The notes beneath the pieces were generated by a model, which searched no databases, was not told the DNA's origin, and was given only the letters and a program-made list of their open reading frames with translations. From Setomelanomma holmii (taxonomy: Eukaryota; Ascomycota; Dothideomycetes; Pleosporales; Phaeosphaeriaceae), in NCBI GenBank assembly GCA_010015745.1, contig ML978164.1, forward strand, positions 130,445-194,444: 64,000 nt of DNA. Reading direction: 5' to 3'. The position numbers and the translations under genes were made by a program. Below, piece by piece: positions 1-11,411 of this stretch. The stretch's first letter is position 1. Each line of letters begins with the position of its first letter.

Positions 1-215
1 TTTTTTGAGAAAATACGACTGTACGAGTATTATAGTACGCTTGACGAAAACGATCTAGTCGGACGCTGGACAAATATATTTAATGTACGCATTATCGATC
101 CAGTGGACCATGTGAGGTGAGTGCCAGGCCCTCATTATACCGCACATGTCCAGCACCGATCCCTTGCATTCTCACTACCTAAATTTTGCTAAATGACATA
201 GAAGCATCTGAGACA

Positions 216-1588
216 CTATACATGACTTCCACTCACATGCCCCCCCGCGCTTCCGTTCCTTACAATATATCGATCCATCCTCTCCTTCTTCTCTTTCGCC
301 TGCTCATCCTCTTCCTCCCTTTGTTGCGGTATGCCCAACGCAACACCTTGTGACAGGCGCCACAAGGTTCCGCCCCAGTTGACGAAGTAGACTATGAACA
401 TGAATATCAATAGAGCAGCAGTCAAGCCTCGGAACGCTGCTGAGTTCATCGCGATGCTGAGGTTCAGCAGTGCCGTTGTGAAAACACCTAGAAATCTTCA
501 ACAAAGTCATTCGGCAAGGCAGAGGGCAGAGCAAAATCACCTATCGGAAAGATCAAACTCCACCACGTCAAGCTAAACGGCAACTCTTTCTTCACCAAAG
601 CTTCAACAACAACATACCAGCTCACCGTAATCCACATAAACGCAAACCCTAGCGCAAGCAGCGCAATCAACACCGCAGCCGCAGACACACTACTCGCCGC
701 ACTAACTTTCAACCACGTGCCCTCATTATATTCTCCAAACAGTCCTCTCGAGCTCGCAGCCGTGCTCAAAACCTGAATCGCAGTCGCAAATTGCCCCATC
801 GGTCCCACCGTAATAACCAGCGTCGGAATCTTGCCTGGCTCCGGTAGACCCACGGCGATGAGTTTATGCGCAATATACGCGTAGTACATCAAGCTCAGGA
901 AGAAAGCGTAGCCGATGGCCATGTAGCCCACCACGATGACTGGGATGGCCATACTCGCGGATATCCCGACGGAGTAGTTCGTCACTATACCCGCCGTGGT
1001 ACCTAGCGTCATGACGGATATCAAGGGTAAGAAGATGGCAGGTGTGAGTTGACGATCGCTGGTGATGTTTCGTTTTGCAAGTACCACGAAACTAAAGCTG
1101 GTAAGTCCGACCGTCCAGACTAGTCCGATCCACCACAGGACGTATGCAACGACTGTCCACGGATATCCCCAGGCGGTGCTGCATGTTAGGCTTACTTGTG
1201 CGACAAGCGTGAGAAATGCGGTCGGTGGGGCGCCGAGGTAGGAGAGTTCTTCTAAGGAGCTGAATGTTTGGGTACGGACATGGTGTCGAAATTTAGAGGC
1301 GCGGAGAATGCTGATGAGGGTGAAGGCAGTGAAGAGAGCGATGTTGAAGATGAAAAGGATGGTGGAGAGGATGCCGTGGCCCGCGAAGTGGTAGGGGAGG
1401 AGGTTGAGGAGGATGGAGAGGATGCCTGTGTCCATTGAGATTGTGAACCTGGATTTGGGGTCAATTTGGGGGATTCTGAGCAAAGACTGTGATGGATGTG
1501 TTTACCATAGTGGTGAGAAGCTCTTGATAGCAATGGACCATTTGGGTTCACGGTGTAGTTCTGTAGCATTTCCATCGCGTTGAGACAT
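216..1588 (-). CDS. SSU1: SSU1-type sulfite/anion efflux carrier (TDT family)
   Basis: Predicted plasma-membrane carrier of the tellurite-resistance/dicarboxylate transporter (TDT) family, whose fungal members include the sulfite efflux pump Ssu1 and malic acid permeases. Exons 1588-1506, 1448-541 and 487-216 give 420 residues, about the family's length. The splice choices rebuild two family hallmarks: exon 1 plus 2 restores FSPLWFTISMDTGILS (family: FTPSWF...MGTGI) near residue 25, and exon 2 plus 3 restores FPIGVFTTALLNLSIA before the last helix. About ten hydrophobic segments span the protein, and the C-terminal tail is charged. The start at 1588 was chosen because it alone feeds the FSPLW half-motif. 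Sulfite rather than malate as substrate is inferred from the overall look and not proven. Confidence 0.85.
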
Positions 1589-1946
1589 GGTACGCAGACG
1601 AAGGGGTCGCTGTGCACCCCAGATTCTGGGCGCGGCAGGGGCAGGCGAACATGATTATGTATTAGCTATAATTCTAGACTAGTTTCTGAACCACTGAAGA
1701 ATCAAAGTCGTGTTGATGATGTCGCCGGAGATGGTTGAGCATTACATCATGTTTGAATCTAGCTGCCGATGCGGTCCGGCGTGACGCTATTATGTACATC
1801 AACCATGCTAGGGTATGGTGGTGATCTGACTGCAACACCGGAAATAGTGGTTGCAACTACATGTAGAGTTGCAGACTCGATTGAGAAAATTAGCGGTAAC
1901 ATGTGATGGAAATCAAACCAAACTCTCATTCTTTAGGTTCGCTCTT

Positions 1947-1951
<5 letters not shown>
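1589..1951. other. intergenic gap upstream of the SSU1-like gene
   Basis: Between the start of the SSU1-like gene and the CT microsatellite I see no supported coding exon or RNA gene. It presumably holds the carrier's promoter and the end of the BTB-like gene's transcript. Confidence 0.5.
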
Positions 1952-2016
<65 letters not shown>

Positions 2017-3409
2017 CTCTATGTCGAGAGTCTTAATCCAAGCGCACAGGTCTTCCTCATATCCAAGCCCCATCTCAAATACACCCCTATCAACATCCCC
2101 ACCAATATCCCCATCCACCCTCTTACCCCTCATCCTAGCCCTGTCCTCCTGCCTCTTATAATGGTCCTGCTTTCGAATGCCTGTTGCCTTCCGCGGTGAT
2201 CCAGTCGCTACACCAACCGCCTTTGCTGCACCACCACCAGCGCCGACACCAACACCAATACTCTTAGCCTTCCGCTCTTCAGCCGTTGCCCTCCTCTTCT
2301 CCGCCGCTTCCCTCCGAATCTCAGCCTTCCTTAACAAAACCCCGCTCTCCTCCTTCGCCTGCTTGTACATCTCCCAGAAGCCGGCACACTCGGGACCCTG
2401 GAGATCTGTGGTCAATTGCGCACGATACTTGGGGTTGTCGATCCAGTCTTTGACTTAGTGCGCGATGACTGTGGCAATTGCGACTTGTCGCAATGCGCCG
2501 TCGGCGTCTGGACAGATATGTGCAGCAGTACCGGCAGGAGCGAAGACTGTGGTGACGAAGTCTTTCAGAGCGTAGGGCAGACGCGCGCGCTTGGTGATGA
2601 AGACTTCGACTAGCTTGCCAAATGCGGCTGCTTTGAAAGAGGGGTAGTCGAGTTCGATGCTCAAGGCGTACATGTCGAGATGGACTGGGAGGGAGGTTTA
2701 GTAGATGTTATAGAATCTAAAGGGTTGTGCTGGATGATGCCAAAGGGAACACGAGAGCTTTACAGTGACGTGTCTGGGTCCCTGCGAGCAGACGTAAGGG
2801 AATCGCTGGAGAGATCTTGAGACTTACACATGTAGTTGCGAACCTTCAAAAGCGCCGTCACGCCTGCAGACGACTCTGCACCAGCCGGTATCAACGTAGC
2901 ATGATGAAGTTGGAAGCTCTCCTCCTTCAGAACTTGGCCCTTGTTCACAGGATCAAAATCATAGTCAGACTTGTATATAAAGCTGACAAGATGATCGACC
3001 AGGATTGGGTGGAAGTGCGGCGGCAAGTTGACCAGAGTTGGTGGATCGGGATGAGGTGCCTGATTGTGTTAGCTTTCGCTAAGACAAGTAGAACCATGTC
3101 CCTCGAATGTCACGCAGTGACGACTAACAAAGGCAAAGTCCCGACCGATAGGCGACTTGAGAAGAGCCTCTGCGTGCCTATTTACTAGTTTAGCTGAGTT
3201 CGTCGGTTATGTTTTGAAGGAACCTATGCAGTCTGCAACTTCTCCACGGTTGGCAGCGCTTCCCATGCCTTTTTATGCGCGCCTAGTAGGAAGTTGCGCG
3301 CGCTGTACGGGTCTGGCTTACGTGGCTCGAGGGACGCGGCATGGCGCTGCAGCTGCGGTGTCTTTGCTTGCTGTGTCGGCATGTCTATGTTGCCTTGATC
3401 TGCATCCAT
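1945..3409 (-). pseudogene. BTB/POZ-domain gene with in-frame stop codons
   Basis: Exon 1 is 3409-3240, the second block 3177-2828 and the last starts at 2684. The reading runs LLKSPIGRDFAF, then LPPHFHPILVDHLVSFIYKSDYDF, then NYMFHLDMYALSIELDY, which follows the order of a fungal BTB fold (core strand, LYxxDY helix, YALAdKY-like helix). Two TAA codons lie in frame. One at 3071-3069 could instead be spliced out as a 66 bp intron (3128-3062, GTTAGT...GCTAAC...CAG), but that would delete the part aligning to the domain's His and Cys positions. The other, at 2457-2455, has no workable intron, yet the frame continues coherently (VKDWIDNPKYRAQLTTDLQG...) to about 1945. If expressed with the intron, the product is 226 residues. 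Fungal BTB proteins are often Cullin-3 adaptors. I favour a recently inactivated gene; a truncated functional protein is possible. Confidence 0.6.
1952..2013. repeat. (CT)n microsatellite, about 31 units
   Basis: An uninterrupted run of CT/TC dinucleotides about 62 bp long. Read on the minus strand it is GA repeats, and in the frame of the decayed BTB gene it encodes alternating Glu-Arg. Such a pure tract is expected to vary in length between isolates. Confidence 0.97.
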
Positions 3410-4009
3410 TTTGGAGAGGTACGTGGACAAAGATAAATGGAGAGAAGGTTGAAGGACCAGGTAACAGTCGAGGAAAGATAAGAGGGACATTAGCGCGAGG
3501 TGTAAGTGAAAGCTGAGTGCGTGACTCGTGACATCGCTGCCGCGTTTGCACGGAATAATGGAGCTCTTGGAAATAGCTGTGTTGGAGAATATCATGATGG
3601 GCGTGAGATTCCGATGAGACGGTGCATGCTGTGCCAGTGTTGAGATTGAAGGCGCAGCCATACCAGAAGGGAAACCCATGAACACATCCTCGCTGAAGTC
3701 GACGACCACAGGGGCTGGTGTTTGATTTATCTTTCCAGTGCGAAATTGGGCACCCCGCGCTGGAACCATCAGTGCGGTTGGGTAGCTCGAAGGTCGACAG
3801 AAATCAATGTCATAGATGCTATGCCCGTTAGCAAAAGACTGACGTCCTTGTGGCACACGTGATACTCAAGACTCAGCGCCGCCGGCTCCACTGTAGCATG
3901 TCAGACGTGAAGACAAATCGCATTCTGGATATTCGCTAAGGACGATCCGAACGCCATGCACAAGATGCCCATCAAAACCTCACACAATCACAGATCAAAC
4001 CAACATATC
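3410..4009. other. gap between the BTB-like gene and the large Pro/Gln-rich gene
   Basis: An open frame continues upstream of the BTB start on the minus strand, but it has no recognisable motif and looks like open 5' leader. No other feature is seen. Confidence 0.4.
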
Positions 4010-7000
4010 TCAAGCATGTCCATTCCTCCTCTTGGCTTCTTCAAGCGCAGCCTTCAACCTCCTCCCCTTCTCCACCTCTTCGATCCCCTTCCCACCCTTC
4101 TCCCTCACTAGCTCCTCAATCTCAGCCTTGTCCTGGTCAATGACATCAATCCTACGTTTGAACTCATCCATGAACTTCTTCTCGCCCTTTGTCTTTTCGT
4201 CTTCGAGCTGCTTGATGCGAGTCGCATCCGCATTTTCTGATTTTGCTTGCGCAATTTCGGCTTCTAGGACTGCAGCGTTGTGTGCGATTTCCATGGTATT
4301 GAGGAGCGAGAGCAGATACTTGGAGGATGATTTGAGATGCGCAAGGGTGTCTAGTGCGCGGAGGAGCAGGTCTGGGTCGGCTGAAGCGTCATCGAGGCTG
4401 TGTATGGCAGCAACGATGGCGTCAATTTCGCGCTGCTCGACGCCTACAGCGTTGACCACAAATTCTTCTGCGACGCCTACGATCTCACCGACGCGGCCGG
4501 CTTTGTCGCGCTTCGCACGCACTATAGCTTGCTTCTCGGCGTTCTCAAAGTGTTTCTCGACAGCCTTCATTTTGGTGATGTTGCCTGCAGCATAGAGAGG
4601 CTGAGTCTCAGTCTTCTTGTAGCGCTTATCGCGTTCGACGACGGCGGCCACGACATGGTCTTGTCGATCAAGAATGCGGTTGTGGAGATCCTGAAGAAGC
4701 TCGAGACACACCTGCGTACTTGGTGCTTCGTTATCGGCTTCTAAGTTCCTAATACTGGACACAGAGGTATGGAGCAAGTTCTCAGCCTCGACGTAAATAT
4801 CCATAAGATCTTTGATATCGGCCTGTAATGCATCGTAGACCTGGTCGAATACGGCCTCGACATAGCTCTTGTACTCATCACGATCCTCTTGAGCTTTTAG
4901 CCCGGCTTCCTTTTCCTTGAACTCTTCTTCCAGGACATTTAGATCGGCATACGAGATCTCGTTATTGTTGAAGGCATCGTCATTGTTCTCCTCATTCTCC
5001 TCTTGACGTTTGCGGCGGGCATCGTCATACTTCCTTCTGGTCACTGCAGCTGTCTTGTCCCACTGCTTAGTGAGCTCAGCGACATTAGCAGTATTTTGGT
5101 TTAGGTTCGCAAGCTTGGTCTTAATGTCCTCGATGAGGTGTTTAGAGGTGGCGGGTACGATTTGAGAAGGCAAAAGATCGTTCAAGACGCTCGAGGGGTC
5201 TTGCTTTGGTGCTGGTGCGGTTGACACCGAACGATTAGAGGACAGAGTCAGAGGGGCCGGAACTGGAATGCTACGAGTTGTGCTGTCACTACTGGTAGGT
5301 CGACTCGACACTTTCGAGGTCTCAGGAGCAGCGGCACCAAAGAATATCTCATCGTGTTGCTTGCTCGAGCTGGAAGACAATGTCGGCCGGTGGTCAACGG
5401 CGTGAGCGATGTTCGAGACTAGTGGCGCAGGAACAGCAGCCTGAGACACGGATTGTCTATTGGAACTGGTGGTGGAGCTTGGCGAGAACAACGCAGGAGG
5501 AACATAAGCTTGATACTGTGGCTTCTGCGGTTCCTCAGGCGGTGACTGGACTGGCGTTCTGTTTGAGTCATCATCCACCGAGCTCGTAGGTGTATATATA
5601 ATCGTTGATTGTGTGGATGACGCAACCTGCTGGGCAGGCCCACTGTCGTTCGGGGGAATGGTGGCTTTCCGCTTCAAGACAGGTCTGCCTCCTGGACTGT
5701 ATTCATAGTCATCGTCATCTGGTGACTTTTGCTGTGGGGGTACTTGTACGTTCAGATCTTGCTTGCGGTCAAGGGGCCGCTTTGAAGCGTCCGGTGCCAT
5801 GACTGGTGGTAAGATATTGTCTTGCGCAGACCTGATATCCTTGGACTGCATGGAGCCGTATGATTTCCACGGGGGCCGACCACCAGGACTGTAATCGTTA
5901 CCATCGTCGTCTAGAGACTCTTGATGCTGAGGCACCCCTACGTTTAGCTCTTGTTTATGGTCGAGCGAGGGCTTGTTGAGGACATTGGAGGCGTTTTGAG
6001 GCTCCTCGAAGGTTTCGCTTCTGTCTCTGGCCAAGTTGGACGCCTCAGGTCTCGGAGCGGACAAAACGTTCTGTGTGTTGGCCGGCGCTGGAGGAGGCGT
6101 ATCATGAAACTCAATACTCCGAATCCCCGACTCGGCCTTCACAAACGCTCGGAATGTCTTGATCTTCTCTTCGACCTGCGCTTCACTTGCTTCACCGCGA
6201 AGCATGGTAATATACCTCTGTAACGACCCAGCGTACCACGGATCGAGATCTGGGATCAAATCGCCAGGCGTCGGTGTTGTCTTGACACCCTTCTTGGACT
6301 TCTCCGCCTCGAGCTGGCGTCTCAGATCTGCGATGATGGCGTTCCGCTCTTCGATATTGTGCTCCTTACCTTCCACATCCTCTTTCATACGCTCGATTGT
6401 TAATTCCTTCTCTCTAGTAGCTGCATCGGCGTTGGTCTTCGCTTGGTCCGCGGTGACCTTCATGGCGTCGATTTGCTTCTGCAATACAGTCTTATCATTT
6501 GCGACTGTCCTCATGGCATCGAGCTGTTCTTGCAGTGAGGTCTTCTCGTCTGCTGTGGTAGCCCTCATCACTTCGATGTCTGCCTTCAGCTTTTCAAGCT
6601 CGTTACGTAGATCAGCTTTCGCCTGCTCTGCATCAGCCCGTAGACGCTCGATTTCTTCGTCTTTTGCCTTAATCTCTGCGGCATGTTGCTCGGTGAGCTG
6701 AGGTCCCCACGCATTCGTCTCTTGAGTCGGAGTGCGTTGCGAAGTACCCCAAGCACCGTCTCCCAAAACAAAATTTGTTGACACTGCAGGCTGCTGCTGA
6801 GGCTGTTGAGTAGATGTGTGTTGTCGATCTTGAAAAGGAACTGCTTGCATTGCCCAGCCTCCATCTTCCATGACGAAACCTTCCTGGGGAGGTGGTGGCT
6901 GATGTTGTGACTGTTGCTGTGCTGGTGTACCTTGTTTGGGTGGCTCCCAACCACCATCTCCCATGACAAAGCTCTGCTGAGTTGACGGGGGTCGAGCTCC

Positions 7001-9180
7001 CTGACTTGGCTTTGGCGAGATACTTAGCGGCGCAGGAGCCGCATCTCCCATGATGAAACCCTGCTGCGATGGCGCCTCTTCGGCAAGTCTTGCCACCACT
7101 GGAGGGGGCGTAGGTTGATAAGTATCTTGCCTATCACCTGACCTCAGCGGTGCTGGTTGCGTAGCTGGACTTGGCCATCCGTGCGTGGATGGAGGAGATG
7201 GTCCGGCAGCTAGCTCTGGCTGACTCGCAGGCAGCTCAACACTGTCAAGCTGTGCAGGTTGCGGTTTCTTTGCGAAGATCTCTTCATCGTCAATTACTAC
7301 ATCTGCACCAAAATGCTCCCAATCCGACGGTCCTCCAGACCCTAAAGCGCTGAATCTCGATTTGTCGTCGCGCGGAGGCGGTGGCGTTGGAAGCTTTGGA
7401 GGCGGTGGCCTCGGTGAACTGGTGCTATTACCTTCTCGTTGTGCGTGTAGGTTTGCCAGTGCAATCGAGCTGACTGAGCCTTGTCGACCAAGACCTGTTT
7501 GCCAGCCCGAACCGAAGCTCATGCTGTTTCGGTTGTTGACAGGGGAGACGGGCTGGCTTTGCGGGCTAGGCTGATTGAGGAAGTTCGAAGAAGCAGTGTC
7601 AGTGCGTCCAAGAGGCTTTGGCGCTTCAAGATCCTGGGTTTGCGTCTGTCCGTACTGAGTCGCTCCAAATGGCCCCTGTGAACCTTGAGCCTGATTATGA
7701 CCTGGCTGCCATTGTGGTTGCTGATCACTAGACTGGACCGATACGTTATGTGAAGGGTGGCCGAAACTAGGATATATTGGCGCTGGCGCCGGCTTCGGCA
7801 GCTCATAGTCGTTGTAAGGCTTCGATACGTTGGACGCACCATATGGCCCATCATAAGGCGCAGGTTTCGGCAACTCGTAGTCATTGTAATGCTTTGACAT
7901 ATTGGACGCACTCGGCATTGAAGGCGGCGGCCCTGCTGGTTGTTGCGGATGTGGTTGCGCCATAGGTTGAGGATAACCTTGTTGCTGAGGTTGGTTCTGA
8001 TGCTGCCCATACTGTTGCTGTTGAGGCTGTCCATATGGCCCTTGTTGTGGTTGTTGTATTGAATATTGGCTAGGTGGTATTGGAGGACCCTGTTGTAGCC
8101 CCTGGCCTTGCGGTGCGTACTGGTTTTGCACAAGCTGACCAAACGGCTGCTGAGGCGGTTGACCAATAGTAGGCGACTGAACGTACTGTCCTGGAGGTGG
8201 TGGAGGTTGCTGCGGTTGCATAGGCTGAACTCCTTGATATCCTTGCGAATAGAAGCTTGGGTCTACAGTGGGCTTGGTGTATCGGAACTTCTTCATACCT
8301 CCCTGAAGCGGCGCATGCTGCGCTTGTTGCCATGCAGGTACATCTGGTGGTGGGGGCACGTACACGCCTGGCATCGGGTTCGTGTTCGATGGCATATATG
8401 CTTGAACGCCCTGGCCGGTCAAGGACGGAGGGATATACGCGGGTTGCTGCTCGTTCGGGCTCACAACGGTGGACGGCTGTGGAGGTGCAGCTGAAGCAGG
8501 GTTCGAGAACGAGCCGGTCTGATTCGCGCCATATATCGATCCTGGTCGCTCTCCTGACGGTGGTGGGAAGTATGAGCCACCAGGAGTGGCTGACGGTGGT
8601 GGAGGAGCAGCATTATTGTATGTCTGTTGTTGGTTCTGAGCACCATCTTGAACAGGATATCCTCCTTGCTGTTGTGGTGTCTGGTTCGTGTTCTGCGGCG
8701 GTTGCTGACTCCACCCTTGGTTCGTCTGCTGTTGTTGAACTGCACCCGCAAATCCGTAGGGCTTCGGTGGTGGAGGTGGAGGTTGGTCATGTCGCTGCAG
8801 AGGATTCCCATATTGCGCCTGGCGGAATACTTATCAGCGACGTGTTTCGAGTCATGTAACTCTACGACTCCTACCTGCTGTCCTCCTGGCATCGCGCCAT
8901 ACGTGCCTGGATTGTATCCGCCCGCTGCCTGCTGCTGTGGTTGGTTCCAGTGTTGGCCCTGAGGAGGTGGTGGTGGTGCGCCCCACTGGCTTTGATTCTG
9001 CGGTGCGGTTGACTGATAACCTGAAGCAACAGAGTCAGATCCTCCATATAATTGATGCCAGTATTACATGCTTGTCCCCTCACCTCCGTGTGCTGGCGGC
9101 TGTGGAGCTGTCTGTTGCCCCGCGAAGCTGGCTGTGCTCCCAGGTCTTTGGTACCCAGTCTGTTGACCGTAGTTCTGCAT
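4010..9180 (-). CDS. very large Pro/Gln-rich coiled-coil protein, unknown function
   Basis: Exons 9180-9084, 9020-8875 and 8818-4010 give 1683 residues. The start MQNYGQQTGYQ is the only ATG feeding the first splice. Residues 1 to about 780 are Pro/Gln/Gly/Tyr-rich low complexity of the kind that is disordered and can phase-separate. A coiled coil spans about 790-930, followed by a conserved-looking stretch LDPWYAGSLQRYITMLRG near 936-990. The C-terminal 390 residues are helical and charged, with few prolines. Internal repeats are clear: YNDYELPKPAP twice, an F(V/I)M(G/E)DG motif four times, and KQ(E/D)LNV...YSPGGRP twice. I recognise no catalytic domain. The architecture suggests a scaffold or an RNA-granule or endocytic adaptor, but that is a guess from composition only. 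Confidence 0.85.
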
Positions 9181-10154
9181 CTCTGATCCTCCTCAACTTC
9201 CTCTTTACTCTCGCAGTATATTCGGGACAAAGTCTCGGTGCCTCGAATGGCTCGGCTGATCATGTACTTGTCGCGCGTTTGCGATGTAGCTGGCTGTGCT
9301 CGTATAGCTATTAATAAGACGTTGTAGAATGAGTGACGTGCATGAGCGCGTCATGGGCACACAGTCACAAAAGCAAGCTGCTTGGAGAAAATGTATGCTA
9401 TTACTAGGAGATAGTTACAGGAGACTCAAGGCTGTTCAGCGCCGCAGCGTGTCGTGTCCGTCGCGAGGCTGAGGGCGGAAGCTCCATGTTGGTGCCAATG
9501 CGGGATAGTCTCACAGCCACGCGCGCCGTCTGGTTCGACCTCCCGCTTGTCCTTTCCATCTGCGCTCTAGCTTGTGCACGTCGAAATCCGAGTAGAACCC
9601 AGAACCACAATCTCTGCGATCTACTTCATTTTAAGTAACGATCATTATGCTCATGAACAGGAATCGTTTCCTTTGTACTGCATGTCTAAACATACCTTAG
9701 AAGGTGCTTAGGATGATACCGAGGTCGGAACACATTCTCCACACATGTCTCCGGCTAAGGTTTGACCATTCATACTTCTTTGTCACCGTCTGGCATCCGG
9801 GTAGCGCTCTCTCTCTCTAAGTCGGAAATTTTTGTAAGTTCGAACTACGTTTTAGTCTTCAGCAACCCCAGAAAATTACCTAAAGACCGAGCTTCAACCT
9901 TTGTATTGAGTCACTATTCACCTGCTTGAGGAAAAGGATACTTTCTTATGCCTAGCCATCACACCAATTAGCGCTGCAAAATCGCTTCAGTCCAGAGTTA
10001 CCTTCTCCCCAGTACAACTTTCGACCACCTCTCGGAAGAGCAAAACCACCTCCACCGGTAGCATCAACCTCACCCTCTGCAAGCATCGCTTCAATCTTGC
10101 CTTCATCTTCCGGCTCAAAATCCAAGAGTTCTCAATCTTAAAACGCGCGACACC
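9181..10154. other. intergenic region, no gene seen
   Basis: The 974 bp upstream of the Pro/Gln-rich gene hold only short frames without motifs. The part next to 9180 must carry that gene's promoter, and the part near 10154 the terminator of the DUF3074 gene. Confidence 0.5.
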
Positions 10155-11411
10155 CTATTTCGCACTTTGTTCCAGATTCTTCCCAGCCAATCTCTGCTTT
10201 CCAATATAATCCAGCACATACTTAACATCCTTTGCAATGGCGTCCAAAGTCTCTTTCTTCTTCGTGTTCCAAGGCGCAAGCTTTGAAATACCTTTCGCAT
10301 CGCTTCTCGTCATCATGTCCCAACGTTGTACTGCGTCAGGGCCGGTAGGGGCTTCACGCAAGCGTTCGACAGACACATAGATGCCTTCGGTAAGACTGTT
10401 TCCGGTGTGCTGCTTTTGTCGGTCTGTAGCGCCGCCTGAGTTGGTCGAGTGCCCCTTGAACTCGTATATCATGGAACTCGGCCGGATGTGACTCGCTCTT
10501 GTGATCGCTTCGACATCGCGCAAGGAGTCAAAGTTGATGGGAAGTTGAAGTGTGTAAGATTGTAAATGGGAAGTCGAGGGGTCTTGGGTGTCCAAAGTGT
10601 ACGTTGAGTGCGCTGTGATGGCCACAACGTGAAAAACGCGGTCTTGTAGGATTGATGCCCCTGCGACCTTGGGCATTTCGTGAAACATCTGGAAGACTGC
10701 GAACGGTCAACGGGCATCTCTGGATTTTGTAGCTCTCGCAGTCTTGACATTGTTCAGATCCACTGGGCGAGTAGAACACAGCAACGTTGTTGAGAGATGT
10801 CAAAATCACTTACTAGCCATCTGAACATTGTCAATCTTCCACTCCGGGTTCAGCAGAGGCAGAACTTTGCTCAAGTCCTCTGCCTTCCATTTCAAAAGCT
10901 CGTTGGCATCAAAGATACTTGGATCATACTCGCCCTCTACACGGCAATGATCCTGAGCTAGTACCGTATTCAGTTCTTGGTAATTCAGATGCTGGGCACT
11001 ATGCAGAGATCTTCGCGCCAGCCAGGCAGATTTCCCGTTGCCCTTGATGCGCTGATCAACATCGACAGGTACCTCGATATTTTGTGATGACACTGTTGAA
11101 GAGCCAGCGGGCATGGTGACTTTGATGCCGTTCCCTTCCGATGGGTAAGTCCCATGGTGACTCCAGGTATTGTCGTCCCACTGAATATTATACGTTTCAC
11201 TCAGCACAGAGTCGAGAAACCCTTTGAATGTGACCTCATTTTCAGGTCCATTCAAATCAAGCTTATGGTGTACGCGCGCCAGTTCGCCATGTTGTGGCAG
11301 CTCGTGTATGCACAGCGGTTGAAGATCGAGGTACAAGCGACGCGGAGCACTAGAGAGTGGTCTTTTGCAGTACTTGCACGTAATAGCGCTCGACGGCGGA
11401 CTTGAAGTCAT
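10155..11411 (-). CDS. DUF3074 (START-like) domain protein
   Basis: Exons 11411-10814 and 10696-10155 give 379 residues. The splice restores MASK-frame to AIFQMFHEMPKVAGASILQD. DUF3074 is a fungal-specific family with the helix-grip fold of START lipid-binding domains. Its typical features are visible: a WLARRSLH motif (family W.cRRSvH), an E-x-EY-like VEGEYDPS segment, a central Trp-Lys linker, and the PK...R.F.V stretch in exon 2. No signal peptide or membrane helix is evident, so a cytosolic lipid- or hydrophobic-ligand-binding role is the family-based guess. The start MTSSPPSS was chosen because the longer frame upstream begins without an ATG. The ligand is unknown. Confidence 0.8.

Noticed and set aside
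2436..2460. A tiny intron removing the TAA at 2455 in the BTB gene
   Set aside because: The only GT...AG pairs around the stop give 20-31 bp introns, too short for fungal splicing.
3224..3856. Long minus-strand ORF extending the BTB N-terminus
   Set aside because: The extension has leader-like sequence without conservation signs; the internal ATG at 3409 is a better start.
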